Positions 26,654-35,507 of a DNA stretch of 64,000 nt are shown in pieces. The translations under genes and the position numbers were made by a program. Position 1 is the stretch's first letter; the number at the start of each line of letters is the position of its first letter. The notes under the pieces were generated by a model. That model was not told the DNA's origin and did not search any database. It saw only the letters and a list, made by a program, of their open reading frames with translations. This DNA is from Cyanidium caldarium (lineage: Eukaryota > Rhodophyta > Bangiophyceae > Cyanidiales > Cyanidiaceae): assembly GCA_026184775.1 (NCBI GenBank), contig JANCYW010000008.1, forward strand, positions 372,001 to 436,000. The letters are read 5' to 3'.

Positions 26654-27313
26654 TTACGACCGATCCGACGGCAGCGAATCGGTGGAGGGTGCGGTGATGT
26701 TGTTGGACTGACCGTACAGCGCCAGAATCGTCTGCTTGCGCAGAACGTGCTCGGACGGTTCCGGATTGGCGGCGGGCGCGGATGCGGTGGTCCGCGGCGA
26801 CTCGCTGGGCGCTTTGGCGTCCCAGCTCCATTCGGGCGCTGGCGCCTTCGCGGACGATGCCTCTTCCGACCCTAACAGCTGCACCGCATCGGCAGCGCGG
26901 TGGTTGGCCTCCGTGCCTCTCCCGGCATTCGCAGTCGCATACTTGCGCTGCACGTACTTGTCCTCGATAAACGCTCGCAGTCGTTGCAAGTCGCCCGGCG
27001 CCGGTCGCCGGAACCCGTCCGGCAGCCGCGCCTCCCAGAGCTCTGCGGCCCGCGCGTTGCCCACGCACCGCATCGCCTCCACCTGCGCCGCCGACCACCT
27101 GTCCAAATTGACCGATCGCACTTGCGACACGTGCACGCCCAGCCCGCGATGCAGTCCGCTGCACTGGATGCACAGAAACACCCCCAAGTTCACCGACGCC
27201 CATCGCGGCCCCGGCTCGTGGCACTCGGCGCACTGCGCGTTGGCCGGATCGGCCAGCAGCGCACGCAGCGCCTGTTCGTGTTCGGAAGGGGCGTGTGGGG
27301 GGCGAAATGGCAT
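26654..27313 (-). CDS. ArfGAP domain protein
   Basis: 219 residues. The ArfGAP zinc finger is complete: Cys28, Cys31, Cys48, Cys51 in the C-x2-C-x16-C-x2-C spacing, with the arginine finger in GLHRGLGVHVSQVRSVNLDRW. It activates GTP hydrolysis on Arf GTPases in vesicle traffic. The single N-terminal domain followed by a disordered tail resembles SMAP/Age2 proteins. The start is ATG 27313 (MPFRPPHAP); the longer frame begins with TTG. Divergent from CCDC25. Confidence 0.92.
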   Translation of the reverse strand: MPFRPPHAPSEHEQALRALLADPANAQCAECHEPGPRWASVNLGVFLCIQCSGLHRGLGVHVSQVRSVNLDRWSAAQVEAMRCVGNARAAELWEARLPDGFRRPAPGDLQRLRAFIEDKYVQRKYATANAGRGTEANHRAADAVQLLGSEEASSAKAPAPEWSWDAKAPSESPRTTASAPAANPEPSEHVLRKQTILALYGQSNNITAPSTDSLPSDRS

Positions 27314-27635
27314 GAGACGGAGGATGAAGGGTGGACGAGGGAAACAATTTGTTGAAAACGTCAAGTGCCCTCAACGTCGACGGCAAGAAGAGGTACCAGC
27401 GGTTGATTCGACCTCCCGAAGACCCCCCACCGTCCTTCAACGAGCACACCCTCGACGACACGAAACCGCTGTGCGCGCGGCGTGGCCCTGCGACGCAGAG
27501 CGAGCACCGGTTGGCGACTGCGTACCAGCGAGAAGACCCATTTTCCGACAGCACGGGGAGAGGAGACACTCCCACGTGTGGGAGAGGGCAGCGGCAATCG
27601 TCTAGGTAGCCCTGATTTTCCTAAACATCTCCGGC
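27314..27635. other. Divergent intergenic region, ArfGAP / CCDC25
   Basis: 322 bases with both 5' flanks. No gene, repeat or RNA motif that I can support. Confidence 0.3.
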
Positions 27636-28316
27636 ATGCCGGCGGTTATGCGCTCTGAGCTGGCGCCGGAGTATCGGGTGTACTTGGGCGTAGACAAGCA
27701 CGAGAACGACGAACTGTTGAAGGTGGCATTTCCGGACGACTGGTGGTTTCACGTGGATCGGCACTCTTCGGCACACATCTACTTGCGATACGAGGGTGCG
27801 CACAGCGGTCCTGATGGCGTCGAATCGACGGTATCCACTGCTGTTACCACCCCAGAACCGCCCGATATTGCTGCAGCGGTGCTGGAGGCGTGCGCGCAAC
27901 TGGTCAAGCTCAACTCCATCGAGGGCAGCAAGCTGCCTCGCGTGGAAGTGGTGTACACGCCGGTCTCCAACTTGACCAAGAGCGCACAGATGGATGTGGG
28001 GCAGGTGGGGTTCCGATCGACGCGCGAGGTGCGGCGCGTGCGGGTCGAGCGCGGCAAGAGCGACCTCCTCCGCGACTGGCTGCGACACCGCACCGAGTGT
28101 GCCGTGGAGGACATGCGCCGCGAACGCCAAGATCGCGATGCCGAGCTGCTGCGTGCCCGACGCGCTGCCGCCCGCCGACAACATCAGGCCGAGCGAGAGG
28201 CGCGCGAGCGACACCAGCGCGAGAAGCAGGAGCGCAGTTACGACCGCGTGTTTGTCGAAGACGCTATGACCAGCAACCGCGAAGTGGATGAGAATTACGA
28301 GGACGAGTTTATGTGA
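27636..28316 (+). CDS. CCDC25: CCDC25/Jlp2-like NFACT-R domain protein
   Basis: 226 residues. The N-terminal half is an NFACT-R (DUF814) domain: YRVYLGVDKHENDELLKVAF, DWWFHVDRHSSAHIYLRYE, AQLVKLNSIEGSKLPRVEVVYTP and DVGQVGFRSTREVRRVRVE. The C-terminal half is a long charged coiled coil (about 145-215) ending in an acidic tail, as in human CCDC25 and yeast Jlp2. NFACT-R domains also occur in the ribosome quality-control factor NEMF/Rqc2. Human CCDC25 has been reported as a DNA sensor, but the ancestral role is unclear. Confidence 0.9.
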   Translation: MPAVMRSELAPEYRVYLGVDKHENDELLKVAFPDDWWFHVDRHSSAHIYLRYEGAHSGPDGVESTVSTAVTTPEPPDIAAAVLEACAQLVKLNSIEGSKLPRVEVVYTPVSNLTKSAQMDVGQVGFRSTREVRRVRVERGKSDLLRDWLRHRTECAVEDMRRERQDRDAELLRARRAAARRQHQAEREARERHQREKQERSYDRVFVEDAMTSNREVDENYEDEFM

Positions 28317-28628
28317 AGCGGGTCGCTCAGTCGACCGAGTGGAGGAGTCCGTGCGTCGACAAGTGGACAAAGTCGTTCAGCTTCATGACCTTCTTTTCAC
28401 CTATGGTCGTACCAGCACCGCCTGTGGCTCACCCTGTCGCGCTCTCCACCGGGACGACTCGATGCACCGCGACCTGCAAGGCACAACGCGCTCTCGGCGA
28501 CCGTTCGTTCCGACGTTCTGCGCTCACCCCGTAAACGGCAGACGTTGCACGGCACTCTCTCTGTGCTTGACGCAACGCTTCTGACCTCACGGCGCCACCT
28601 CCTACACACTGTCCGATCCCGCTCAATC
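28317..28628. other. Intergenic region between CCDC25 and the PEPCK-like gene
   Basis: 312 bases, same-strand genes on both sides. No gene or clear regulatory element identified. Confidence 0.3.
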
Positions 28629-30035
28629 ATGCAAGTGGGCGTGCGAGCCGGGTGGCGCTCGGCCAGTAGCCTCTCGCAGCGGCTGCTGCGGTTCCCGCGG
28701 GACCACGTCGCCAGCGGCAACGACTACGCGATGAACTGGTCGCTGGCGCGGCAGGGCTTGGCACCGACGGCGGTCGCCGGCGTGTACCGCAATGTGGCGG
28801 CCAGCGTGTTGGCCAGTGCGAGCGGATCGGAAACCGTATCTTCCGGCGCGACCGAGGCGGATCTGGTGGTGCAGTCGTGGCCGGCGCCGCGCCTGCGTCG
28901 GCTACAACACGACCTGGTCGAGCGGTATCTGGCGCTGTCGAACGGGGCGGTGCCTACGGCGTGGCACCCGCTGTATGTGGTAGATGCTGCCGTCGGCTCG
29001 CACCTACCCGACTGCGTGCCGGTGCGCGTCGTATGTGACCAGGCGCGAGTGGCGCTCGGGTTTACCCATGTGTTGGAGCGGCTGCCAGCGCGCGTCTTGC
29101 GCCTGGAGCATTTCGAGCCCGAAGTGACCGTGTATGTGGCCAGTCAATATACTGGCTGGCCCAGCAACGAGAAGCCTGTGGCGGTGATGACGCCGGACGG
29201 CACGCGTCTGTACGTCAGTGCCTGTGGCGATACGTATCGATTGCGCCAGGCGGTGGCCACTGCGGCGGCCACCGAGTTGTTGGCAGCACGGGCGGCACTC
29301 TCGCCCGACGAGCACACCATGCTGTTGAACGGCAGCGTAATGCCGAATGGCGCGATGGTGCTGGGCGCGCGAGGCAACCAGTGCCTGTGGAGTGCGGCGG
29401 GCGTGTCACGCGCCTGGCGGGAGACACGTTTTGTGAACTCGAGCGACGCCGAATCGCCGTCGCCACCGTCGGGGATCACTGCGCAGGCTTGGAGCACTCG
29501 GGTGCGCTGGTCATTTACGGGTGATGACGGAGCGGCGTCTGCCGGCGGTGTGGAGTACCTGGTGCCGGAAGCGCGAGCAACATTACCGAATGTGGTGCCG
29601 GGTGCGCCATGCCTGTATCTGGCCGTGCCAGATGAGGTCGTTAGCACTGCGGAGTCGGCCAGCCCCAAATCGGCCAAGAAGGGTTCTGGCAAGAAAAGCG
29701 CCAAAAATGCCGCCGCCGCCGCCAGAGCGTTCACGGTGACCGACTCGGAGCAGGTGGCCGGCTATGCGATGCTCGCGGGCGCGTTCCCGTTGTTGCCCTC
29801 GATGTGCCTGATGGCAGCCAAACAATTGGCGGACAGGTGTCGTGTCGCCCAGTTACCGGCCACGCTGGTCGTCGGAGAGAATGCCCAGGCGACTGCCTGT
29901 CAGATGGCCGCGGGTAACGCTCGCGCCAAACCAGATGCGGCGGTTCCAGAGGAGATTCAAGCGCAGTGTCGGCGGCGGTTGCTCGACATCAGTGCCGACT
30001 GGGCGCCGTATGCACCCCCACCATCCCATTCATAA
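28629..30035 (+). CDS. PEPCK-like (ATP-type) pseudoenzyme, active site lost
   Basis: 468 residues. Segments align in order with ATP-dependent phosphoenolpyruvate carboxykinase: [22 protein letters not shown] with its 'RLfVvDafcGad...l.VR' block, then [16 protein letters not shown], then [17 protein letters not shown] with 'mHcSANvG..GDvavFFG', then [13 protein letters not shown]. The P-loop GLSGTGKTT is replaced by ARGNQCLW (247-254), and the metal-binding IGDDEHGW and the substrate Arg/Lys motifs are not found. The frame is uninterrupted, so the protein is probably made but not catalytic. The N-terminus ([18 protein letters not shown]) could be mitochondrial. Lys-rich insert at about 340-360. 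Confidence 0.6.
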   Translation: MQVGVRAGWRSASSLSQRLLRFPRDHVASGNDYAMNWSLARQGLAPTAVAGVYRNVAASVLASASGSETVSSGATEADLVVQSWPAPRLRRLQHDLVERYLALSNGAVPTAWHPLYVVDAAVGSHLPDCVPVRVVCDQARVALGFTHVLERLPARVLRLEHFEPEVTVYVASQYTGWPSNEKPVAVMTPDGTRLYVSACGDTYRLRQAVATAAATELLAARAALSPDEHTMLLNGSVMPNGAMVLGARGNQCLWSAAGVSRAWRETRFVNSSDAESPSPPSGITAQAWSTRVRWSFTGDDGAASAGGVEYLVPEARATLPNVVPGAPCLYLAVPDEVVSTAESASPKSAKKGSGKKSAKNAAAAARAFTVTDSEQVAGYAMLAGAFPLLPSMCLMAAKQLADRCRVAQLPATLVVGENAQATACQMAAGNARAKPDAAVPEEIQAQCRRRLLDISADWAPYAPPPSHS

Positions 30036-30289
30036 ACCGAGATAATGCGAGGTGGAGAATCGGCTGCAAGAGAGGAGGGGAATTCGTTGGCATCGGGTGG
30101 GGGTGCCTATCGGTCTGCTCGTGCTTGCTGCTATGCTTTCTGCCCGAAAGAGAGAGCATGTGCGGGTGCCTTGGGAGAGTTGTGTCACGTACCCACTTTT
30201 GTCACACGGACCCTCTCGCGTGCATCGATCAGCCGCTTCGATGGGCCTGCCTCCGCCACGATGTCTGCCCTCTGCAGACGCGGGCGATC

Positions 30290-31063
30290 ATGACTCTGAG
30301 GACCTTGCAGGCACTGCGGCAGTGCTTGCCGAAGTGGATAAGAATTGCCGGTGCTCTAACACCTGTTCCGGCAGCATCAGCAACTCATGCAACCCGCATT
30401 CCACCGCCCCTCCTCTCGCTCACCTTCCGATCCTCCTCCTCCTTTCCTCTCCACTCGCACTCATCGATCACCTCGAACGAATGGCACGGCACGACGGTGC
30501 TGGCGGTGCGGCGGGCTGATCAGGTGTGCGTGGTAGGCGACGGGCAAGTGTCGCTGGGGCAGACGGTACTGAAACCGAACGCGCGCAAAGTGCGCCGCCT
30601 GGGCGAGGCGGTGGTGGCGGGCTTTTCAGGCACCACCGCCGACGCCATCACCCTCTTTGAGCGGTTGGAGGCCAAGCTCGAAGCGTACCCGAACCAGCTG
30701 CTGCGGGCGTCGGTGGAGTTGGCCAAGGACTGGCGGCAAGACAAGGCGCTGCGGCGGCTGGACGCGCTGCTGCTGGTGGCCGACCGCTCCATCACCTTGA
30801 CGCTCACCGGCAACGGCGACGTGCTGGAACCGAGCGATGGCGCGATGGCCATCGGCAGCGGCGGCATGTACGCTTTGGCGGCGGCCCGGGCACTGATGGA
30901 TCTCGACGGGTGGTCGGCGGAGCGCATTGCCCGCCGAGCGATGCAGATCGCCGCGGATATCTGTGTTTACACCAACGATCAGCTCACCTGTGAGGTGCTA
31001 ACCGGAGGAGTGATGCGATCCAACGTCGCGCCGCGCCCGACGTCGCCAGAGGGCGGCGCCTAG
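30290..31063 (+). CDS. HSLV: HslV (ClpQ) ATP-dependent protease subunit, mitochondrial
   Basis: 257 residues. A 67-residue leader rich in Arg/Ser precedes the mature N-terminus at Thr68 in [11 protein letters not shown]; Thr68 is the catalytic residue exposed by cleavage. [44 protein letters not shown] and [16 protein letters not shown] are HslV signatures. HslV forms a dodecamer driven by the HslU ATPase; mitochondrial HslUV survives in several protist and algal lineages but not in plants or most animals. No hslU lies in this window. Its stop codon overlaps that of eL38 (shared CTAG). Confidence 0.93.
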   Translation: MTLRTLQALRQCLPKWIRIAGALTPVPAASATHATRIPPPLLSLTFRSSSSFPLHSHSSITSNEWHGTTVLAVRRADQVCVVGDGQVSLGQTVLKPNARKVRRLGEAVVAGFSGTTADAITLFERLEAKLEAYPNQLLRASVELAKDWRQDKALRRLDALLLVADRSITLTLTGNGDVLEPSDGAMAIGSGGMYALAAARALMDLDGWSAERIARRAMQIAADICVYTNDQLTCEVLTGGVMRSNVAPRPTSPEGGA

Positions 31064-31338
31064 GCACTCAGGCCGCCGCCGCCGCTCTTTCGCGCCGACT
31101 TGCTCTTGGAGGCAGCGCGCGATTTGCGGTGCACCTCTTCCACCGCCAGCTTGGCAGCCAGCGCGCTCTTCATTCGCTGCGCCTTTTGCGGGTCGTGCAT
31201 CACCATCGTGTACAGGTAGCGCGCGCAGCGTACCTTGAACTTGACGCTGTTCAGATTGTGCTTGACGATCACCTTGGCGCCCTTGGACCTGTCGCACAGC
31301 TTGAGAAAGTGCTTGGTGTCCTTGACCTCCCGAGGCAT
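31060..31338 (-). CDS. RPL38: Ribosomal protein eL38, with extended C-terminal tail
   Basis: 92 residues; eL38 is usually about 70. [36 protein letters not shown] (quoted in parts: [13 protein letters not shown]) and [10 protein letters not shown] are the family core. The last 20 or so residues (Ser/Lys/Gly-rich) are an extra tail. It is a small subunit of the cytosolic 60S ribosome. The stop (CTA on the plus strand, 31060-31062) overlaps the HslV stop by three bases within CTAG. Confidence 0.93.
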   Translation of the reverse strand: MPREVKDTKHFLKLCDRSKGAKVIVKHNLNSVKFKVRCARYLYTMVMHDPQKAQRMKSALAAKLAVEEVHRKSRAASKSKSARKSGGGGLSA

Positions 31339-31414
31339 GACGAAAGAGAGTGTGGAGACAATAAATGCGAAGTAGGAGAGGGAGAGAGAGGAGTCGGTGA
31401 GCGGTGTCGGGGTG

Positions 31415-31497
31415 CCGAAAGCGGAACGCCCCGAAAGCGGGTGTGCGGCCTGGAGCGACGACGGCGACCCGAACGCCGCGTCCCTTATCATAAGGGA
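31415..31497. promoter_or_regulatory. Candidate regulatory elements between eL38 and desaturase
   Basis: CCGAAAGCGG occurs twice with a 16-base period (31415-31424 and 31431-31440), followed at 31481-31497 by the perfect palindrome TCCCTTATCATAAGGGA (8 bp, one central base). They lie 77-160 bases 5' of the eL38 start and 170-250 bases 5' of the desaturase start. Function is inferred only from symmetry and position. Confidence 0.4.
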
Positions 31498-31666
31498 TTC
31501 ACCCGAACGCGGGAGGACATTCCCCGTTTCGAGCGCGCCCACCTTTTCACGAAAACACGCGCGCGGCCGATACGGGCGACGCTTCGCGCATGCCGCTCGG
31601 GTCGCGCGTGGGTCCTCGCTCTTCAGAGGGGGTGCTCGCAGCGCCCGCTCGGCGATCTCTGCAGCT

Positions 31667-33202
31667 ATGATCACCACACGCCAGCAGATAGCACAGCGAC
31701 AACAATCAGCACACCACGATGGCGCAAGAGCGGATCCGAGGCGGATCACCCTGCGGCCCCACCGTCAGACGACCACCGTTTCGGCGACCGACCCGTCGTG
31801 CGACGAAAACGTCTCCACGCACCATTCGCCCGGGGATCCCGCCGATCGTTTCATCACCCCATCGGAGCTGGCCGAGCACGCTGGGCGTGAATCCGCGTGG
31901 CTCAGTATCAAGCAGCAGGTGTACGACGTGACGGAGTTTGTCGCGCGGCACCCGGGCGGTGACGTGCTGTTGGCGTATGCCGGCGGCGACGCCACCGACC
32001 CATGGACGGCGTTTCACTCGGTTAGCGCCTACAAACATTTGCCGGAATTGTTTATTGGCCACCTCGCGGATACCGAAGGCAGCGCCCAGGCACAGGCATA
32101 CCGATCGGATTGGATGGCTATGCGCGCGGCGCTGCGGCGGCAGCGGGCATTTGTCGCGTCGTGGCGTTTCTATGTCGGGCGCGTGCTGGGCATCCTCGCG
32201 TTGTTCTCTCTATCGTGTACTCTGCTGTACGGCATGTCTTATCAACGGCGCTACGTGTACGTGATGGCGTCGTCCGTGTGCATGGCATTGTTCCTGCAGC
32301 AGTGCGGTTGGTTGGCGCATGATTTTCTCCACCACCAGGTGTTTCCGCAGCGTTGGGCCAACGACGCCGCTGGATTGGTGGTCGGCAACTTGTGTCAGGG
32401 ATTCTCCGTCACCTGGTGGAAACGCAAACACAATCACCACCACGCCCTGCCCAACGTGGCCACCGACGAGCGCATCGGTGGCGACCCGGACATCCAGACC
32501 ATGCCGCTGTTGTTGTGGAGCGAGCACCTGCTGGAGAGCGACCTTGGCTTTTTGCGCTCGGCGGTGGCGGCGGCCGCCACTGCTTCGCGCTGGAGCGCCT
32601 GGCTGCTGCGGCATCAGTGGTGGCTGTACGTCCCGATATTGTGTGCGGCGCGCCTGTCCTGGTTGCTGCAATCGATCCGGTTTCAGCTCAGCAGTGTGCA
32701 CGGCGACGTGCGCATTCCCTGTGCCATGCGGTGGCTGGAGCCGCTCTCTCTAGCCGCTCACCATGTGGTCGTTGCCATCCTGACGCGGTGGATATGCACC
32801 CTTCCAGGCGGTTCGTACGGCGCGGCCGCCGTCTGGCTCGTCAGCGTGCAGTGTCTGGGTGGCCTGCTCATCGGTGTCGTGTTCACCACCGGCCACAACG
32901 CGCTGCACGTGCTGACGCCGGCCGAGCGCCAGCGCCTCGATTTTGTGCAGCTGCAGTGCCACACCACCCGCAACACCACCTCCAGCTGGTTTTGGGACTG
33001 GTTCTGCGGCGGCCTCAACTATCAGATAGAGCACCACGTGTGGCCGCAACTGCCACGCCACTCGCTGCCGCTGGCCAGTCAGTTGCTGCGGCGCTTTTGT
33101 GCCAAGTATGGTATCACCTACCAGACCGAGTCGTTCTGGGCGGCCAACCGGCAAGTGATACGCCACCTGTATCAACTGTCCCGCCTAGCCGATCAACCTT
33201 AG
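31667..33202 (+). CDS. Cytochrome b5-fused front-end fatty acid desaturase (delta-6-like)
   Basis: 511 residues. An N-terminal cytochrome b5 domain has the heme motif HPGG (95-98) followed by a desaturase with the three His boxes HDFLHH (218-223), HNHHH (255-259) and QIEHH (453-457). Gln instead of His in the third box marks front-end desaturases (delta-5, delta-6, or sphingolipid delta-8); the substrate cannot be decided from this. ER membrane enzyme for polyunsaturated fatty acid or sphingolipid synthesis. The ATG at 31667 precedes a 60-residue disordered leader; the b5 domain itself starts near 62. Divergent from eL38. Confidence 0.92.
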   Translation: MITTRQQIAQRQQSAHHDGARADPRRITLRPHRQTTTVSATDPSCDENVSTHHSPGDPADRFITPSELAEHAGRESAWLSIKQQVYDVTEFVARHPGGDVLLAYAGGDATDPWTAFHSVSAYKHLPELFIGHLADTEGSAQAQAYRSDWMAMRAALRRQRAFVASWRFYVGRVLGILALFSLSCTLLYGMSYQRRYVYVMASSVCMALFLQQCGWLAHDFLHHQVFPQRWANDAAGLVVGNLCQGFSVTWWKRKHNHHHALPNVATDERIGGDPDIQTMPLLLWSEHLLESDLGFLRSAVAAAATASRWSAWLLRHQWWLYVPILCAARLSWLLQSIRFQLSSVHGDVRIPCAMRWLEPLSLAAHHVVVAILTRWICTLPGGSYGAAAVWLVSVQCLGGLLIGVVFTTGHNALHVLTPAERQRLDFVQLQCHTTRNTTSSWFWDWFCGGLNYQIEHHVWPQLPRHSLPLASQLLRRFCAKYGITYQTESFWAANRQVIRHLYQLSRLADQP

Positions 33203-33457
33203 AGAGAAGAGACGCAGGAGTGAGTAAGTAGATGGCCGTAAAGGATATTGTACTATACGTGTCCAGCATCCGGGAAGTTGATGTCGCTGCACATGCGTTG
33301 TCGCACAGGTGGCGCTCTCGTCTGACGCGCTCTCCACACGTTCCGAACCGGAGTGGCCGTTTGCTGGGAACGTCGGGAACGGCGGACCCGATGGCCACGT
33401 TTCGAACACTTCACCGACTTGGGCGAGCGAGCTGAGCAGTCGTCACGAGCGCTGGGC

Positions 33458-35230
33458 ATGGTGGACTCGCGTGACGTGCGTTGGCGGCGGGCCAAGTCGC
33501 CGGATGGGGGTGCCTTTGGCGATGCCGAGGCCGACGACGATCCGTTCATCGAGTGGCTCGCTGAGTGTCTACGCGCCACCAACGTCTCATCCGAATCGGA
33601 CGTGCCTGCCGATTACCTCCACCGCCTGTGTCAGATGCCGTGGTCGCGGGTGCGCGCCGAGGTCACCGCGCTGCACGCCGAGGCGGGACGTCTGCGGGAG
33701 CGCCTCGATCAAATCGTCGTGCGCCACTTTCCAGCGCTGGTGCAGGCGTCTACGTTCCGCGTGCACCTGCACGCCCATCTGGTGGAGGTGAACCAGAACG
33801 CGCGTCAGCTGTTGCAACGACTGCCGCAGCAGACGGCGGCGGCGCATCGACAGGTGACCGAGTCGCGCGTCCTCGAGGCACAGCTGGAGGAGGGCGTGCG
33901 CGCGCTTCGCGATGTCGCCAGCGTGCAGGACATCCTGGGCATGCCGACGCTGATGGAGACGCTCGTTCGGCAGCAGCACTATGATGAAGCGTTGCAGCTA
34001 GAGGCGTACGCTGCCAAGATGGCGGCGACTACCTATCGCGATAGTGCGGTGGTGCGGCAGGTGGCGGCTGTGCTGCGAGAATGGCGGCAAGAGCTGCTGG
34101 GCGCTTTGTGGCGACAGTTGCAGCAGCCGATCGCCCTGTCGGAGTGCATCCAGGTGGTGGGCAGTTTGCGGCGCGCTGCCGCATGTCCCGAGTCGCAGCT
34201 GCCGCGGTGGTTTCTGCACTGCCGTGGCATCTGGTTGTGGCGCTCGGTCCGCGAGGCGTTAGAGCAGGCTGCCGGTGAGACCGGAATGGACAGGGAGGGT
34301 GGCATGGAGGGGGAGCGCAGCGTGCTTTTGTCGCAGTTGCTGCGACTCGGTGACAGCTTTCGCGCCGGCATTTTCGACGCGAGCATCCAGTATCGGGCGC
34401 TGTTTGAAGTGTCATGTGGCGACGAGGGCGGGGAACAGCTCGCCGTCGTCGCCAATGCGATACTGTGCGACTGGTGCGTGGGCAACGTGCGCCAGTACTT
34501 GGAGCGGTTGCGAGCGTTGCTGGAGCAGGTGAGCGACGGTGCCACGATGCGCACGGCGCTGGAGCAGGCCATGGCCGGCGGCGAGTCGCTGGGACGCATC
34601 GGGCTGGATTATCGGATGCAACTGGTGCCGCTGTTTGAAGAGGCGGTGTTGCGGATGTTGGAGCGGCAACTGGCGACAGTGCGCCGTCGATTCCACGCGG
34701 ATTCGGGAGGCTATCATCGGCGAACAGGAGCAGAGGAGAGGGCGGATGCAGTGCCTGAGCTGTCGAGCAGTGCCGAGGCGAGGGAGCGAAGTGAAATAGC
34801 GTTGCACCCGCCGCGACCACTGGAGCAGTGGCGACCTCTGGCAGTGTTTCTCAACGGCATACTGAGTGTTCTGAATGAGCTGCAAGAGTGTGCTCCGCGA
34901 CGAATACGGGATGTGCTGGCGCAGCGAGTGACGCAGGCAGTGAGGGATGCGGCAGAGGATTGGATCCAGACGCGAGGGCGCGTGGCCGCAGTACCCGAAC
35001 ACTCACGTTGGATGGAGATGGTGCGGGCTATGCGGTGGCTTCTACTGCCGCACGTCGATCGCTGTTTGCGACTTGCCTTGGGATACGAGGAGCAGGATGA
35101 GACAGCGGGGAGTGCCGAGGAGCGATACTTGTTTGCCTTGGAGCCGACCCGACGTCTCTTAGAGGCGTACGGCACGCAGGGAGGAGAAGCGGAATCAGTG
35201 CCGTCGGGAAGCCGACACTCCGCACCCTAA
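33458..35230 (+). CDS. COG8: COG8, conserved oligomeric Golgi complex subunit
   Basis: 590 residues, all-helical. The Dor1/COG8 pattern is clear: YLHRLCQMPWSRVRAEVTAL, a stretch with VLEAQLEEGVRALRDVASVQDIL, then GMPTLMETLVRQQHYDEALQLEAYAAKM (quoted in parts: PTLMETLVRQQHYDEALQL), LSECIQVVGSLRRA, PRWFLHCRGIWL and GIFDASIQYRALFE. COG tethers retrograde vesicles at the Golgi. The start is ATG 33458 (MVDSRDVRW); the frame extends upstream only to a GTG. Confidence 0.88.
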   Translation: MVDSRDVRWRRAKSPDGGAFGDAEADDDPFIEWLAECLRATNVSSESDVPADYLHRLCQMPWSRVRAEVTALHAEAGRLRERLDQIVVRHFPALVQASTFRVHLHAHLVEVNQNARQLLQRLPQQTAAAHRQVTESRVLEAQLEEGVRALRDVASVQDILGMPTLMETLVRQQHYDEALQLEAYAAKMAATTYRDSAVVRQVAAVLREWRQELLGALWRQLQQPIALSECIQVVGSLRRAAACPESQLPRWFLHCRGIWLWRSVREALEQAAGETGMDREGGMEGERSVLLSQLLRLGDSFRAGIFDASIQYRALFEVSCGDEGGEQLAVVANAILCDWCVGNVRQYLERLRALLEQVSDGATMRTALEQAMAGGESLGRIGLDYRMQLVPLFEEAVLRMLERQLATVRRRFHADSGGYHRRTGAEERADAVPELSSSAEARERSEIALHPPRPLEQWRPLAVFLNGILSVLNELQECAPRRIRDVLAQRVTQAVRDAAEDWIQTRGRVAAVPEHSRWMEMVRAMRWLLLPHVDRCLRLALGYEEQDETAGSAEERYLFALEPTRRLLEAYGTQGGEAESVPSGSRHSAP

Positions 35231-35507
35231 AACGCCGAGGATGCGGCATCGCCGAGGCATGCCCGTCTGCCCGCAGTGAGAGGGAATCGAAACACGCACC
35301 GCGACCGGACCGCCCGTAACCGACGTTCTCTGTCTCGCGTGCGCTCCGCCCCGGAACCCACACTCATCGGCGCAACGCTGGCACAACACTGCTGGCTGTG
35401 CTAGGAGGCACGCCTCAGCAGGCGTCGACCGCGTCTACTGTGGTGGCGTCCTTGCGAAAGCCGTCGGCGCCTCCGCGGCCGTCCGTTGGTTCAAGCGGTG
35501 GAGCGCG

